From a virus, in the IMG/VR virus record IMGVR_UViG_3300036466_000209, positions 1-36,204 of that record: a stretch of DNA of 36,204 nucleotides; one strand, 5' to 3'. Positions 7,453 to 14,547 of the stretch are shown here, one piece after another. A program made the translations under genes and the position numbers. The notes below the pieces were generated by a model. The model was not told the DNA's origin. It did not search any database and was given only the letters and a program-made list of their open reading frames with translations. Numbering within the stretch: position 1 is the first letter of the stretch; each line of letters begins with the position of its first letter.

Positions 7453-8472
7453 ATGTACACAGCTCAACAAGTAGCATCAGAAATAGAGCAAATTAAACCA
7501 AATTTTACAGAATTTATAAAATGGTTAAAATTTGGTAAATCTGAAAAATTACTAGAGGATTTTAACAACACAAAAAATATGTCTGTAAAATTGTTCAAAG
7601 CCCAATTAATCATAATCACTTATCAAACACATAATCAAATGTATGCTTATTCATCTTATTTAAATACCTTTGCTCAACTATTACAAGATAATTTAGATAA
7701 ATCTGGAGTTATTCAAAGTGCAAATGCTTACAGTAATTATACATATTTTAATTACTCAGGCTACACTATATCTAATTCTTTTAAGGAACAGCATATAGCA
7801 AACTATATTACCGATGTTAAAAAATACTTAACACCTTATTTATGGAATAAAATAAGAGTTAAGACTAGTAAATCTGTTGATTTTAAAGAATTAAAAGAGG
7901 ATTTATTTTGTTTAACAACTTTTAAAAATTATTTAGATAACTTAAAAACTAAACTTCCATCAACTCAAGTTAAAATTTATGTTGAACAAATTAAAAATTT
8001 TAAAGTAGACATAAAACAACAATATTTAGATTTATTATTAGGTCATGTTGGAATTCCCTCAATTGACTTACAAAAATCTTTATATTATCTTATCCCAAAC
8101 CAAAGTCATGACAAAATTGAAAAATTTATGGAGTTAGGTACTAAACGGCAAATTCAAAACTTAGCAATTAAAAATGGTATTCCGGTACCTGCTTCATTGT
8201 ATGATGATAGAGAATCTGATTATAAACCATTTATAACTAACACTAAGCGTAAACCAACTACAGATATACCTAATATTTCTTATTTAGTTGGAACAGCATA
8301 TTTATTAAAAGTGCTAGATAGATTAGAACCAAATCCAGTATACGCTTATTTTGTAGAACAAATTAATGAACATCTTAAAGAACCTGAGTATGGAGAACCT
8401 TTAAAAATTTACTTAGCAAGTTTAAAAACAACCAGTGAAGTTTTAGGAGAGTATTGCGATGGACTTATTTAA
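7453..8472 (+). CDS. Unknown protein (339 aa)
   Basis: SD AAGGA (CTAAGGACAAC) precedes ATG 7453. The protein is Lys, Asn, Tyr and Ser rich, mostly helical, with no Cys-rich site, P-loop or signal peptide. A run of Tyr/Asn/Ser residues (AYSNYTYFNYSGYTISNSF) lies near residue 95. The helical C-terminal part ends SLKTTSEVLGEYCDGLI. It overlaps the next gene by 14 bases, so the two are probably coupled. No family is recognised. Confidence 0.8.
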   Translation: MYTAQQVASEIEQIKPNFTEFIKWLKFGKSEKLLEDFNNTKNMSVKLFKAQLIIITYQTHNQMYAYSSYLNTFAQLLQDNLDKSGVIQSANAYSNYTYFNYSGYTISNSFKEQHIANYITDVKKYLTPYLWNKIRVKTSKSVDFKELKEDLFCLTTFKNYLDNLKTKLPSTQVKIYVEQIKNFKVDIKQQYLDLLLGHVGIPSIDLQKSLYYLIPNQSHDKIEKFMELGTKRQIQNLAIKNGIPVPASLYDDRESDYKPFITNTKRKPTTDIPNISYLVGTAYLLKVLDRLEPNPVYAYFVEQINEHLKEPEYGEPLKIYLASLKTTSEVLGEYCDGLI

Positions 8473-9157
8473 ATATACAACTGCAATTAAAGAGATTGAA
8501 TTAACTAAAACTGTTAGTGGCTTAGAAGCATTAATTAGACACTATATTAAGTTGCTTCCAAGTAATTATTCACATATAGAAAATATAGACATATTTTATT
8601 ATAAACTATTAGCTTTTTCACTTAATAGATTTGATTTAAAATCTAGTAGAACTTTACCTGGATTTATTTATGATTGTAAAAAGTATACTCAAAACAAATT
8701 ATTAATATCTATTTTTGAAGTACATTTGCCAAATTATAAAAAGAATTATAAGTATTCTCCTATTTTTTCTAAAACACCAACATATACTAAGTTTATGGAC
8801 ATATTTGAATTTGATACTAATATAAGTCTTCCGCACTCTACATGGTATATAGTTAAATTAAATGAAATTATTGATAATAACCCAATTCACTTTACTGTGG
8901 AGTTTAATTATTCAAAAGATTCTTTTGAAAACTACTCAACTGATTTACATCCAAATATACAAACTTTAACTTATGCAATTAGATATAAGCAAGTGAATTT
9001 TCCTTATAAAGAACAAACTATTTGGGACTTATTTCTTAAAGATTGTAGGGATGCTGTATCTAAATTTCCAACAGAAACACAGTTAAAAGAGCAAACTTTA
9101 AAACTTCAACAACAAATTACTGCTCTTAATAGTTTAAAGGATTATATTAATGTCTAA
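8459..9157 (+). CDS. Unknown protein (232 aa)
   Basis: It starts at ATG 8459 inside the previous gene, with GGAG 8-11 bases upstream (TTTTAGGAGAGTATTGCG). The N-terminus MDLFKYTTAIKEIELTKTVS recalls the start of the unknown gene at 15164 (FFKYMSLLAKLESIKG), so the two may be distant paralogues. The C-terminal helix (ETQLKEQTLKLQQQITALNS) is likely coiled coil. It overlaps the nuclease gene downstream by eight bases. The function is unknown. Confidence 0.78.
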   Translation: MDLFKYTTAIKEIELTKTVSGLEALIRHYIKLLPSNYSHIENIDIFYYKLLAFSLNRFDLKSSRTLPGFIYDCKKYTQNKLLISIFEVHLPNYKKNYKYSPIFSKTPTYTKFMDIFEFDTNISLPHSTWYIVKLNEIIDNNPIHFTVEFNYSKDSFENYSTDLHPNIQTLTYAIRYKQVNFPYKEQTIWDLFLKDCRDAVSKFPTETQLKEQTLKLQQQITALNSLKDYINV

Positions 9158-9647
9158 TTCTGAATCTTTATTACAAATGACATTTGTTTCTACTTGTAGA
9201 ACTTTATACCCAACATTGGTTATGAACTTATCACTTAATGGTATTTCACTTAATGGATTAACACCAATCCAAAAGTCACAACTTATCACACAAGCTAAAC
9301 GGGAAGGTATGGAGAATGGTGTACAGGATTTATCTATTTATTTGCCAGAATCCCAAATCCTTAACCTTGAGTTTAAACGACCTAAAGGTGGTAAGCAAAG
9401 TCCTGACCAAGTAGTTATTGAATCTAAGTTGAAAGAATTAGGACATAACTATTATTTAGTTAGAACACCAAAACACTGTTTTGAACTTATTGCAAAATAT
9501 ACTTCAGTTGAGTTTAGACAATCTCAATTTGATGCTTTAGTCATACCAAGTTCTAACGGAGTATTGACTAAAAAGTTTTTATACTTTACCAAAGGAACCA
9601 AAGTAGAATTTGTTGAAGCCCAACTTAAAGAATACTATTTTATTTAG
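9150..9647 (+). CDS. VRR-NUC-like PD-(D/E)XK nuclease
   Basis: 165 aa. Residues 55-85 read NGVQDLSIYLP then EFKRPKGGKQSPDQ. This matches the VRR-NUC pattern of D...ExK (Asp60, Glu74, Lys76) followed by G-x-Q-S-x-x-Q. It continues ELGHNYYLVRTP, the usual last strand of the fold. Such small phage nucleases cut branched or modified DNA, or act in recombination. It lies between two unknown proteins and a nucleotidyltransferase. Its start overlaps the upstream gene by eight bases and has AAAGGA upstream. Specificity cannot be read from the sequence. Confidence 0.8.
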   Translation: MSNSESLLQMTFVSTCRTLYPTLVMNLSLNGISLNGLTPIQKSQLITQAKREGMENGVQDLSIYLPESQILNLEFKRPKGGKQSPDQVVIESKLKELGHNYYLVRTPKHCFELIAKYTSVEFRQSQFDALVIPSSNGVLTKKFLYFTKGTKVEFVEAQLKEYYFI

Positions 9648-9655
9648 GAGTATAT

Positions 9656-10240
9656 ATGCAAACTGATTGGATGCATGAACCAGAAGAACTTAATTTACAA
9701 TACTTTCTAAGCAATGGAGTATTAACTGGTTCAAGAGCCTTTGGTGTTGCAAAACCAGACTCTGACTGGGACATTATTATAGAACTTGACACTTTACCAA
9801 GAGATTGGATGTATTATGTTTGTGATTATCATGTTTGTATAGACTTTACTGGAAACTTCAAAGAAGAACCATCTTCAGATGAAGCGGATGGAATAGATGA
9901 CGCTGAGTATGTACCTAAAAAAGATGCAGAATACATTTGGGGTAAAGAACTATTAGTAATTATTAAAATTTGGAATAATGAAGAAAATGAAGAAGAGTGT
10001 ATTAACTTATTTATTTATGATAATGGAACTAAAGATTTATTTTCTAAGTTTAAACAAGTTAATACTATTATGAATTTTACACTCACTAAAGAACAATTAT
10101 CTGATAGAGATACTAGAGTAGATAGATTTATTGAATGTTTGGATAAATTTGGAATTTCTCATAAACCAAAACCAAAAGTAAAATCTATTTTTGATTTTCA
10201 ACTTAATACACCACCACTAATTATATCAATATCAATATAA
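9656..10240 (+). CDS. Small nucleotidyltransferase-fold protein
   Basis: 194 aa. The signature of the polymerase-beta-type nucleotidyltransferase fold is clear: GSRAFG (residues 25-30), then SDWD (Asp37 and Asp39, metal ligands), then IIIELD. SD TAGGAG precedes ATG 9656. It is much smaller than CCA-adding enzymes and lacks their extra domains. Relatives transfer nucleotides to proteins, antibiotics or RNA, and MNT-type antitoxins also share the fold. It is the last gene before an island of tRNA and tRNA-like RNAs that lack encoded CCA, which hints at an RNA substrate; this is only inference. Confidence 0.82.
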   Translation: MQTDWMHEPEELNLQYFLSNGVLTGSRAFGVAKPDSDWDIIIELDTLPRDWMYYVCDYHVCIDFTGNFKEEPSSDEADGIDDAEYVPKKDAEYIWGKELLVIIKIWNNEENEEECINLFIYDNGTKDLFSKFKQVNTIMNFTLTKEQLSDRDTRVDRFIECLDKFGISHKPKPKVKSIFDFQLNTPPLIISISI

Positions 10241-10730
10241 ATCGGGGCGAGTCAAATGTCCCTCATGCCGAGAGCCTAAGTGATAGGATTTGAAAAAGCG
10301 GATTGTAAAACCAGTAAGACTGTCTTCCATAAGACATAAACGGGTGGTTGTTAAGCCATTCAAAGAATTTAGCACGTTCCTAAGTACGTACCTACAAACT
10401 TATACAAGCAATGTATACATGGAGCTACTTATGCCGAGATCGAGTACGGTGGCTCTAGTGTGTATATGGCCTGAGATGGTCAAGATTTATCCCTCAAAGA
10501 TATACAGTATTTTAGGAAAATGAACTTATTATATTGGCAAATTTACTATATTGTAGTAAGTATTTATACTTTCCTGGACTAACGAGTGGTGTCGAGAACA
10601 ACCAGTATATAGTAACTCATTAAACCGCACCTGTGTCTATATTTGATGTACTAGATGGAATGTAATAAATTACACGAATAGTGAGTTGATAGAATGGTTT
10701 AATATACTTCCCACACTCATTGCCATTTAT
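10241..10730 (+). ncRNA. Non-coding stretch with dense potential RNA structure (island 1, left part)
   Basis: This 490-base gap lacks a convincing gene: short frames here have a different composition, many stops and no SD. It is less AT-rich than the coding DNA. Helices I can trace by eye include 10411-10467 (listed separately), TTTAGGAAA pairing with TTTCCTGGA (about 10510-10576), TAAcGAGT with ACTCaTTA (about 10580-10622), and a T-arm-like GATGG-TCAAGAT-TTATC (about 10475-10491). Together with the downstream tRNAs this suggests a transcribed array of structured RNAs. Exact boundaries are uncertain. Confidence 0.5.
10411..10467 (+). ncRNA. Long imperfect hairpin in island 1
   Basis: Bases 10411-10429 pair with 10448-10467. 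GAGCTAC/GTGGCTC forms the core, then a bulged G, then TGTATACA against TGTGTATA with G-U pairs: about 19 pairs, five of them G-U. The inner loop holds CCG-AGATCGAGTA-CGG. The many wobble pairs suggest selection on RNA rather than a DNA palindrome. The function is unknown. Confidence 0.4.
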
Positions 10731-10805
10731 GACATAGTAGCTCAGCTCGGTAGAGTCGCTCCCCTTTTAAGGGATAGGTCGCAGGTTCGAATCCTGCCTA
10801 TGTCA
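10731..10805 (+). tRNA. tRNA-Lys (anticodon TTT)
   Basis: This is a full cloverleaf. The acceptor GACATAG/CTATGTC has seven perfect pairs. T8 and A9 are followed by D-arm GCTC/GAGT, anticodon loop CTTTTAA (C32, T33, TTT, A37) on a CCC/GGG-based stem, and T-arm GCAGG-TTCGAAT-CCTGC. The discriminator is A73 and CCA is not encoded (CAC follows). The anticodon reads AAA/AAG, the most heavily used codons in this AT-rich phage. It is the best tRNA in the window. Confidence 0.92.
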
Positions 10806-10840
10806 CACTTACGACTCACCTTTGCACGCACGTTACTTTT

Positions 10841-10940
10841 GAATACTGTAAGCAAATGTGGAAGAGCAGAGCTAGACAGCTCGAATATACAGCGTCCTAG
10901 GTAAGACTGTATTTTGTTGGTTCGACTCCAACCAGTATTC
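10841..10940 (+). tRNA. tRNA-like gene with an enlarged middle; anticodon unclear
   Basis: The acceptor AATACTG/CAGTATT (7 bp, or 8 with G10841-C10940) and the canonical T-arm GTTGG-TTCGACT-CCAAC define a tRNA top half. The 67 bases between them exceed even class II tRNAs. They form GAGCT-AGAC-AGCTC (a 4-base loop, not an anticodon loop) and an outsized variable-type arm AATATACAG/CTGTATTTT. No 7-base loop with T33 in the right place could be found. It could be a class II tRNA with an oversized arm, an intron-containing tRNA, a degenerate gene, or a tRNA-like RNA with another job. Confidence 0.5.
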
Positions 10941-10955
10941 ACCCTATTTAACCAT

Positions 10956-11047
10956 CGAGGTTTGCAAGTGCCGTCTCAGCAGCAAACGTATAACTTGTTA
11001 ATCTGATTAATTAACAACAAGCATTGGTGCAATTCCAATCGCCTCGA
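10956..11047 (+). tRNA. Candidate tRNA-Ile(GAT)-like gene with expanded arms
   Basis: The acceptor CGAGGT/GCCTCG has six pairs. A D-like arm is TTTGC/GCAAA with a 16-base loop. The anticodon arm TTGTTAAT/ATTAACAA is eight pairs instead of five, with 7-base loop CTGATTA (T33, anticodon GAT, but T rather than a purine at 37). The T-arm is ATTGG-TGCAATT-CCAAT, with G where T55 is normal. Discriminator A; no encoded CCA. At 92 bases it is longer than a normal class I tRNA. It may be functional but divergent, or tRNA-like. Confidence 0.45.
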
Positions 11048-11053
11048 CCTTAT

Positions 11054-11130
11054 GTACTGTCTAGCTAGTCGCTAGGTTGGGCTTACTTTCATATAGTAAC
11101 GATACACTGGTGCAATTCCAGTACAGTACA
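11054..11130 (+). tRNA. tRNA with CAT anticodon (Met, or Ile2 if modified)
   Basis: The acceptor GTACTGT/ACAGTAC has seven perfect pairs. The anticodon arm TTACT/AGTAA carries loop TTCATAT (T33, CAT, A37). The T-arm is ACTGG-TGCAATT-CCAGT with the same unusual loop as the preceding gene. The D-arm is weak (GCT/GGC with a GG-containing loop). A73; CCA not encoded. Length 77. Whether it reads AUG or, after lysidine modification, AUA cannot be told from the sequence. Confidence 0.7.
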
Positions 11131-11131
11131 C

Positions 11132-11159
11132 ACACCGCAAAACACTCCTGCAGATGGCG
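11132..11159 (+). ncRNA. Short hairpin and flanking non-coding sequence after the CAT tRNA
   Basis: ACCGC (11132-11136) pairs with GCGGT (11155-11159). The following bases to about 11249 show only weak further pairing (for example CCTGC with GCAGG across about 60 bases) and no gene. This may be another degenerate tRNA-like unit, but I cannot build one. Confidence 0.25.
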
Positions 11160-11249
11160 GTATATAAATAGACAGTCTGAGAGTCGTATTCTAGAGTTCA
11201 CATTAGCAGGCGATACTAGCTATTAGAAGAATTAAACTTTTGAACAAAC

Positions 11250-11333
11250 AATCAATTGATGGAACAAAGTATCTTTGCTGAGTACAGTTATGTAGGTTGG
11301 ATTCCTACCTTACTTTGTTCTAGTGAATTGATT
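11250..11333 (+). ncRNA. Tiered hairpin with T-arm-like loop, leader of the gene at 11346
   Basis: AATCAATT (11250-11257) pairs with AATTGATT (11326-11333). GAACAAAGTA (11262-11271) pairs perfectly with TACTTTGTTC (11311-11320). Inside are CTG-AGTA-CAG and a T-arm-like GTAGG-TTGGATT-CCTAC (11292-11308) two bases before the 3' strand. It resembles an acceptor plus T-arm with the middle of a tRNA missing. It ends 12 bases before ATG 11346, close to its AAAGGA site, so it could be a separate RNA or a translational control element. Confidence 0.55.
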
Positions 11334-11345
11334 TAAAGGAATATT

Positions 11346-11582
11346 ATGGATGTTTATTTTGTCACTTTTAAAAATATATTTGATTTAGCCTTTTTTAAAA
11401 GTTCTATTTTAAATTACTCATATGGTAATACTCCAATAAGATTTAAAACTTTTAATAACGGCTTTTGTACATTTAGTTTAAAAGGCCCATTTAACTATCA
11501 TTTACTTAAACAAGATTTTCCAAATGTAAAAATAGTGTACAAGTTTTTCAAAAATAATAAATCCATATTTAAGGAACTTTAA
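11346..11582 (+). CDS. Small unknown protein (78 aa)
   Basis: SD AAAGGA precedes ATG 11346. The protein MDVYFVTFKNIFDLAFFKSS is rich in Phe, Tyr, Asn and Lys and ends FFKNNKSIFKEL. It has no clear membrane span despite the Phe content and no recognised motif. Its stop (TAA at 11580-11582) is directly followed by the next ATG, showing tight coupling. It is the first gene after the RNA island. Confidence 0.65.
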   Translation: MDVYFVTFKNIFDLAFFKSSILNYSYGNTPIRFKTFNNGFCTFSLKGPFNYHLLKQDFPNVKIVYKFFKNNKSIFKEL

Positions 11583-12071
11583 ATGAGAGTATATCCATCA
11601 AATGAAAGTGTAATTGCTGCATATTTACAACAATATTCAGTTGCCGTTAGAAATCCTGGAAATACTTTATCGTTTAGAGGGACTAAACTTTATTCTTATG
11701 AGTCTTTATTAGCAATTATAGAACCTTTAGATAAGGTTATATTTATTGATGAAAACATAAGAAACTATTCTAATACAACTGCTAAACAAACTTATCTATT
11801 AATAAGCAATACCTACTCCTTTACTACTTATTCTGTACCGCTAAATAAATCTCCTAAAGAGGTACTTACTTTTTATTGGGAAAAAATTGACAAACTGATT
11901 AAAAAATTTGACAAAGCAAGAATTTTACATGAATTGTATAAAGCCCAGATAAAATCAGAATTAAACCAAGCACAATCCTATATAGAGTATATGAATGTGT
12001 CTAAGCAATGTAAAGAATATAAGCACATAAACCAAATTACTAAAGAATTGTTTAAAAGAAAAATATTATGA
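11583..12071 (+). CDS. Unknown protein (162 aa)
   Basis: It begins directly after the previous stop (TAAATG), with AAGGA in the preceding codons. The N-terminal half is mixed (MRVYPSNESVIAAYLQQYSV) with a hydrophobic strand KVIFIDENI. The C-terminal half is a long charged helix (KIDKLIKKFDKARILHELYK onward) likely to be coiled coil. It overlaps the next gene by four bases (ATGA). No family is recognised. Confidence 0.72.
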   Translation: MRVYPSNESVIAAYLQQYSVAVRNPGNTLSFRGTKLYSYESLLAIIEPLDKVIFIDENIRNYSNTTAKQTYLLISNTYSFTTYSVPLNKSPKEVLTFYWEKIDKLIKKFDKARILHELYKAQIKSELNQAQSYIEYMNVSKQCKEYKHINQITKELFKRKIL

Positions 12072-12337
12072 CAGATTTAGAACGTTTAAAAGAACTAAAG
12101 CAACGTATTGAGTTTTTACGTGAATCAATATCTGAAGCAGAATTAATTCATTCAGTAGAACAGACTCTTACAGAATTTTGTGAATTTCAATGCACTTTTC
12201 ACAAATTTAACAAAAAATGGGAATATTATATTAGGTGTTATATTAAGTATGAAAATATAATACTTGTTAAATGGAATACTAATAAATTAGAATCACTATA
12301 CTATAATATTAAAGTACTGGTGACAGGAGAATATTAA
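12068..12337 (+). CDS. Small coiled-coil protein (89 aa)
   Basis: It starts at ATG 12068 overlapping the previous stop. The first 35 residues (MTDLERLKELKQRIEFLRES and on) form a strong heptad-type helix; the rest is beta-rich with aromatic residues (KWEYYIRCYIKYENIILVKW). It shares one base with the helicase gene downstream (TAATG). It may be a small partner of the helicase, but this rests on position alone. Confidence 0.7.
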   Translation: MTDLERLKELKQRIEFLRESISEAELIHSVEQTLTEFCEFQCTFHKFNKKWEYYIRCYIKYENIILVKWNTNKLESLYYNIKVLVTGEY

Positions 12338-14160
12338 TGCAAGCACGACTTTACCAACAACAAGCAATAGATTCTATTAAATTAGGTCAGACTAATCTTA
12401 TAGTAATGCCTCAAAGAAGTGGTAAGTCTTTTGTAATGGAACTTGCTATTGATAAATACCAATTTAACAAGGTACTTATTATTGTAGGATACCGTAAAAT
12501 TGTTAAACAACTGTCTAGTTATTATCAAGACAGATTTACATATATTTTATCAGGTGAACCATTTGACCATTCTAAACAAGTCCATATAGCAACCCATCAA
12601 ACTTTCAATAATAGGACAATTAACCCAGCAGAATATGACTGTATTATTATTGATGAATTCCATTCTCGTATGTCAAAAACTGTTTATGAGTTATTGGATA
12701 ACCAAGCAACTCATTTGTTATTTACTGGTACACCATTAACTAATCGTAACAAAATTATTACTAAAGGTATAGACAATTTTGTACAACCAGTTACAGTTAA
12801 GGACCTTCTTGAACAAGGTTATTTAGCACCTACCAGATTTTTATCTAATTCAGACATTATTGGTAAACATGCTGAACAATTAACAACAACCAAACAAGAC
12901 TTTGATGAGTCTATTGTAAGACAGCTTATAAAAACTGAGGACTTACTTGGTAACATTCGTAAGCTTATTATTGAGCAACAATTGGACACCAAGCATAACA
13001 CAGTAATTTATGTGAATTATATTGATACTGCAGATACTCTGTATGAACTTTTATCTGATTTAAATAATGTTCAGTTGATACATTCTAAGTTAACTGACAA
13101 ACAACAAACTCAAGCATTGACTGATTATGAATCCGGACCAGGAATTCTTATTAATGTTAGAGCTTTATCACTAGGTTGGGATAGTCCAATAACCGATCGA
13201 CTAATTTATGCATTCTTTACTAAGATTCACTCTTTAGCATTACAGATTCTTTGGAGAGCTTCAACAATTAACCAAAGCAACCCTAACAAAATTGCTAATG
13301 TTTATGACATGACAGGGCAACTTGGATTTGTTAATCCCTATACAGACTTTTCATCTTATTCTAAGAAGAAGTCTTGTAAAGACCAATGTTATGAGCAATA
13401 TGGGGATGACCCAATGCAATTATATTTTTGTTTAGAATCTTGTAAAGGTGAACCTATTGTAGTAAACTGTGATGGTAAACAACCATTTCACCACACTGAG
13501 AACCCGTTCATATCTAACTATCGAATTGCTGAAGGCACTCCATGTAACGAATCTTACCCATCTTGGGAATTTAAGTACAAGACTGTTGATGCTGGACTTG
13601 GACTAGTTACTAAGTACCAAAAGTGTCCTTGTGGATGTGTTACTGGGTATGATGTAAAAACTTTACACCAACCATCTGATATGATTCCAGTTTACGATGA
13701 AGATAAACTTATGAATACAGTTACTATACTATTCTCTAAAGAGCATATGAAAGCTCTAGCATTGTTTGATGACATTACCCAACCAAAGTATAAGCTTTAT
13801 GAATTTAACTCATCTGAGACTCTTTATGAAGAAGCTTGTAAGTTTTTTGGTTCTAAACTATTTCAAATATTAAGTAATGCTTCTATGCCAAAACTACCTA
13901 ATGTAGCAGTTAATAACCAACTTAACGCAGTGTTACCTCTTATTAAGTGGGGAACACCAAATTCTGGATTTATTAAGAAACTTATTAAGTCCAAAATGGA
14001 AAATATTTGTGAATTTCTGGGATTAAAACCTGGGATGGTGTACTATGTTGCTAAACACATTACTAAAGACAACGAAAAACAGATTTTACAAGACATTAGC
14101 AGAAACTCATTTGACCGAAGTGATTTTGTTAAGTATTGCAAAAAACTACAAAAGGACTAA
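12337..14160 (+). CDS. SF2 DEAD/DEAH-type helicase with a Cys-rich insert
   Basis: 607 aa. The helicase motifs in order are: Q-like start LYQQQAIDSI, Walker A PQRSGKS (Gly29-Lys30-Ser31), Walker B IIIDEFHS (Asp106 to His109), motif III LLFTGTP (129-133), domain 2 start HNTVIYVNY, motif V ALSLGWDSP and motif VI QILWRAS. This is the UvsW/RadD-like layout of ATP-driven DNA or RNA unwinding enzymes. After about residue 345 comes a Cys-rich segment (SCKDQCYEQYG, CLESC, KCPCGC) that could bind zinc. SD ACAGGAG precedes ATG 12337. It probably serves replication or recombination; the exact substrate is not readable. Confidence 0.88.
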   Translation: MQARLYQQQAIDSIKLGQTNLIVMPQRSGKSFVMELAIDKYQFNKVLIIVGYRKIVKQLSSYYQDRFTYILSGEPFDHSKQVHIATHQTFNNRTINPAEYDCIIIDEFHSRMSKTVYELLDNQATHLLFTGTPLTNRNKIITKGIDNFVQPVTVKDLLEQGYLAPTRFLSNSDIIGKHAEQLTTTKQDFDESIVRQLIKTEDLLGNIRKLIIEQQLDTKHNTVIYVNYIDTADTLYELLSDLNNVQLIHSKLTDKQQTQALTDYESGPGILINVRALSLGWDSPITDRLIYAFFTKIHSLALQILWRASTINQSNPNKIANVYDMTGQLGFVNPYTDFSSYSKKKSCKDQCYEQYGDDPMQLYFCLESCKGEPIVVNCDGKQPFHHTENPFISNYRIAEGTPCNESYPSWEFKYKTVDAGLGLVTKYQKCPCGCVTGYDVKTLHQPSDMIPVYDEDKLMNTVTILFSKEHMKALALFDDITQPKYKLYEFNSSETLYEEACKFFGSKLFQILSNASMPKLPNVAVNNQLNAVLPLIKWGTPNSGFIKKLIKSKMENICEFLGLKPGMVYYVAKHITKDNEKQILQDISRNSFDRSDFVKYCKKLQKD

Positions 14161-14163
14161 TCA

Positions 14164-14547
14164 ATGTCAGTTAACACACACGGATTTAATGAAGGCGATT
14201 TAGTAACCAATCAAGCATTTTGTGAATACAAGCCTTTTAAGCTTACTTCATCTCATTTTAGAGGCATATCAGCAAGGAACTCTCAATGGTTTGCTTGTTT
14301 AGAGTACGCCTCACCTTTAGATTTTAAGGTATACCAATCACTTATTGATGAAGTCTCTGATTTATTCTCAGACTTAACTGATGCTCATGTATCTTATGCT
14401 ATGGGAGACAAACAACTTGGTGGCTGTAAACCATTAGACTTAAACTATTTCAAACCTGAACGTAGACCTTTTATTGAGGAGTACCTAGGAAACAACAATT
14501 CAGTGGAAGTTGCACTTAAGTATTATGAATTTTTAAAGGTTAAATAA
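14164..14547 (+). CDS. Unknown protein (127 aa)
   Basis: ATG 14164 is three bases after the helicase stop; AAAGGA lies in the helicase end. The protein (MSVNTHGFNEGDLVTNQAFC) has the look of a small beta domain, then a helical end (NNNSVEVALKYYEFLKVK). The motif GDKQLGGCKPLDLNYF and a single pair of Cys residues are not enough to assign a function. It overlaps the next gene by one base. Confidence 0.7.
   Translation: MSVNTHGFNEGDLVTNQAFCEYKPFKLTSSHFRGISARNSQWFACLEYASPLDFKVYQSLIDEVSDLFSDLTDAHVSYAMGDKQLGGCKPLDLNYFKPERRPFIEEYLGNNNSVEVALKYYEFLKVK

Noticed and set aside
10664-10677. TGTAATAAATTACA palindrome in island 1
   Set aside because: The loop is too small for a useful hairpin and short AT palindromes are common here; no protein-binding evidence.
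10841-10940. tRNA-His assignment from a possible 8-bp acceptor with G-1
   Set aside because: G10841-C10940 can pair, but no GTG anticodon sits in a 7-base loop.
10290-10942. Short open frames on both strands inside RNA island 1
   Set aside because: They use TTG or poorly placed starts, lack an SD, have unusual composition and overlap tRNA and hairpin sequences.
10241-11345. Hammerhead or other small self-cleaving ribozymes
   Set aside because: No CTGATGA...GAAA core was found on the + strand, and no other ribozyme core could be recognised by eye.
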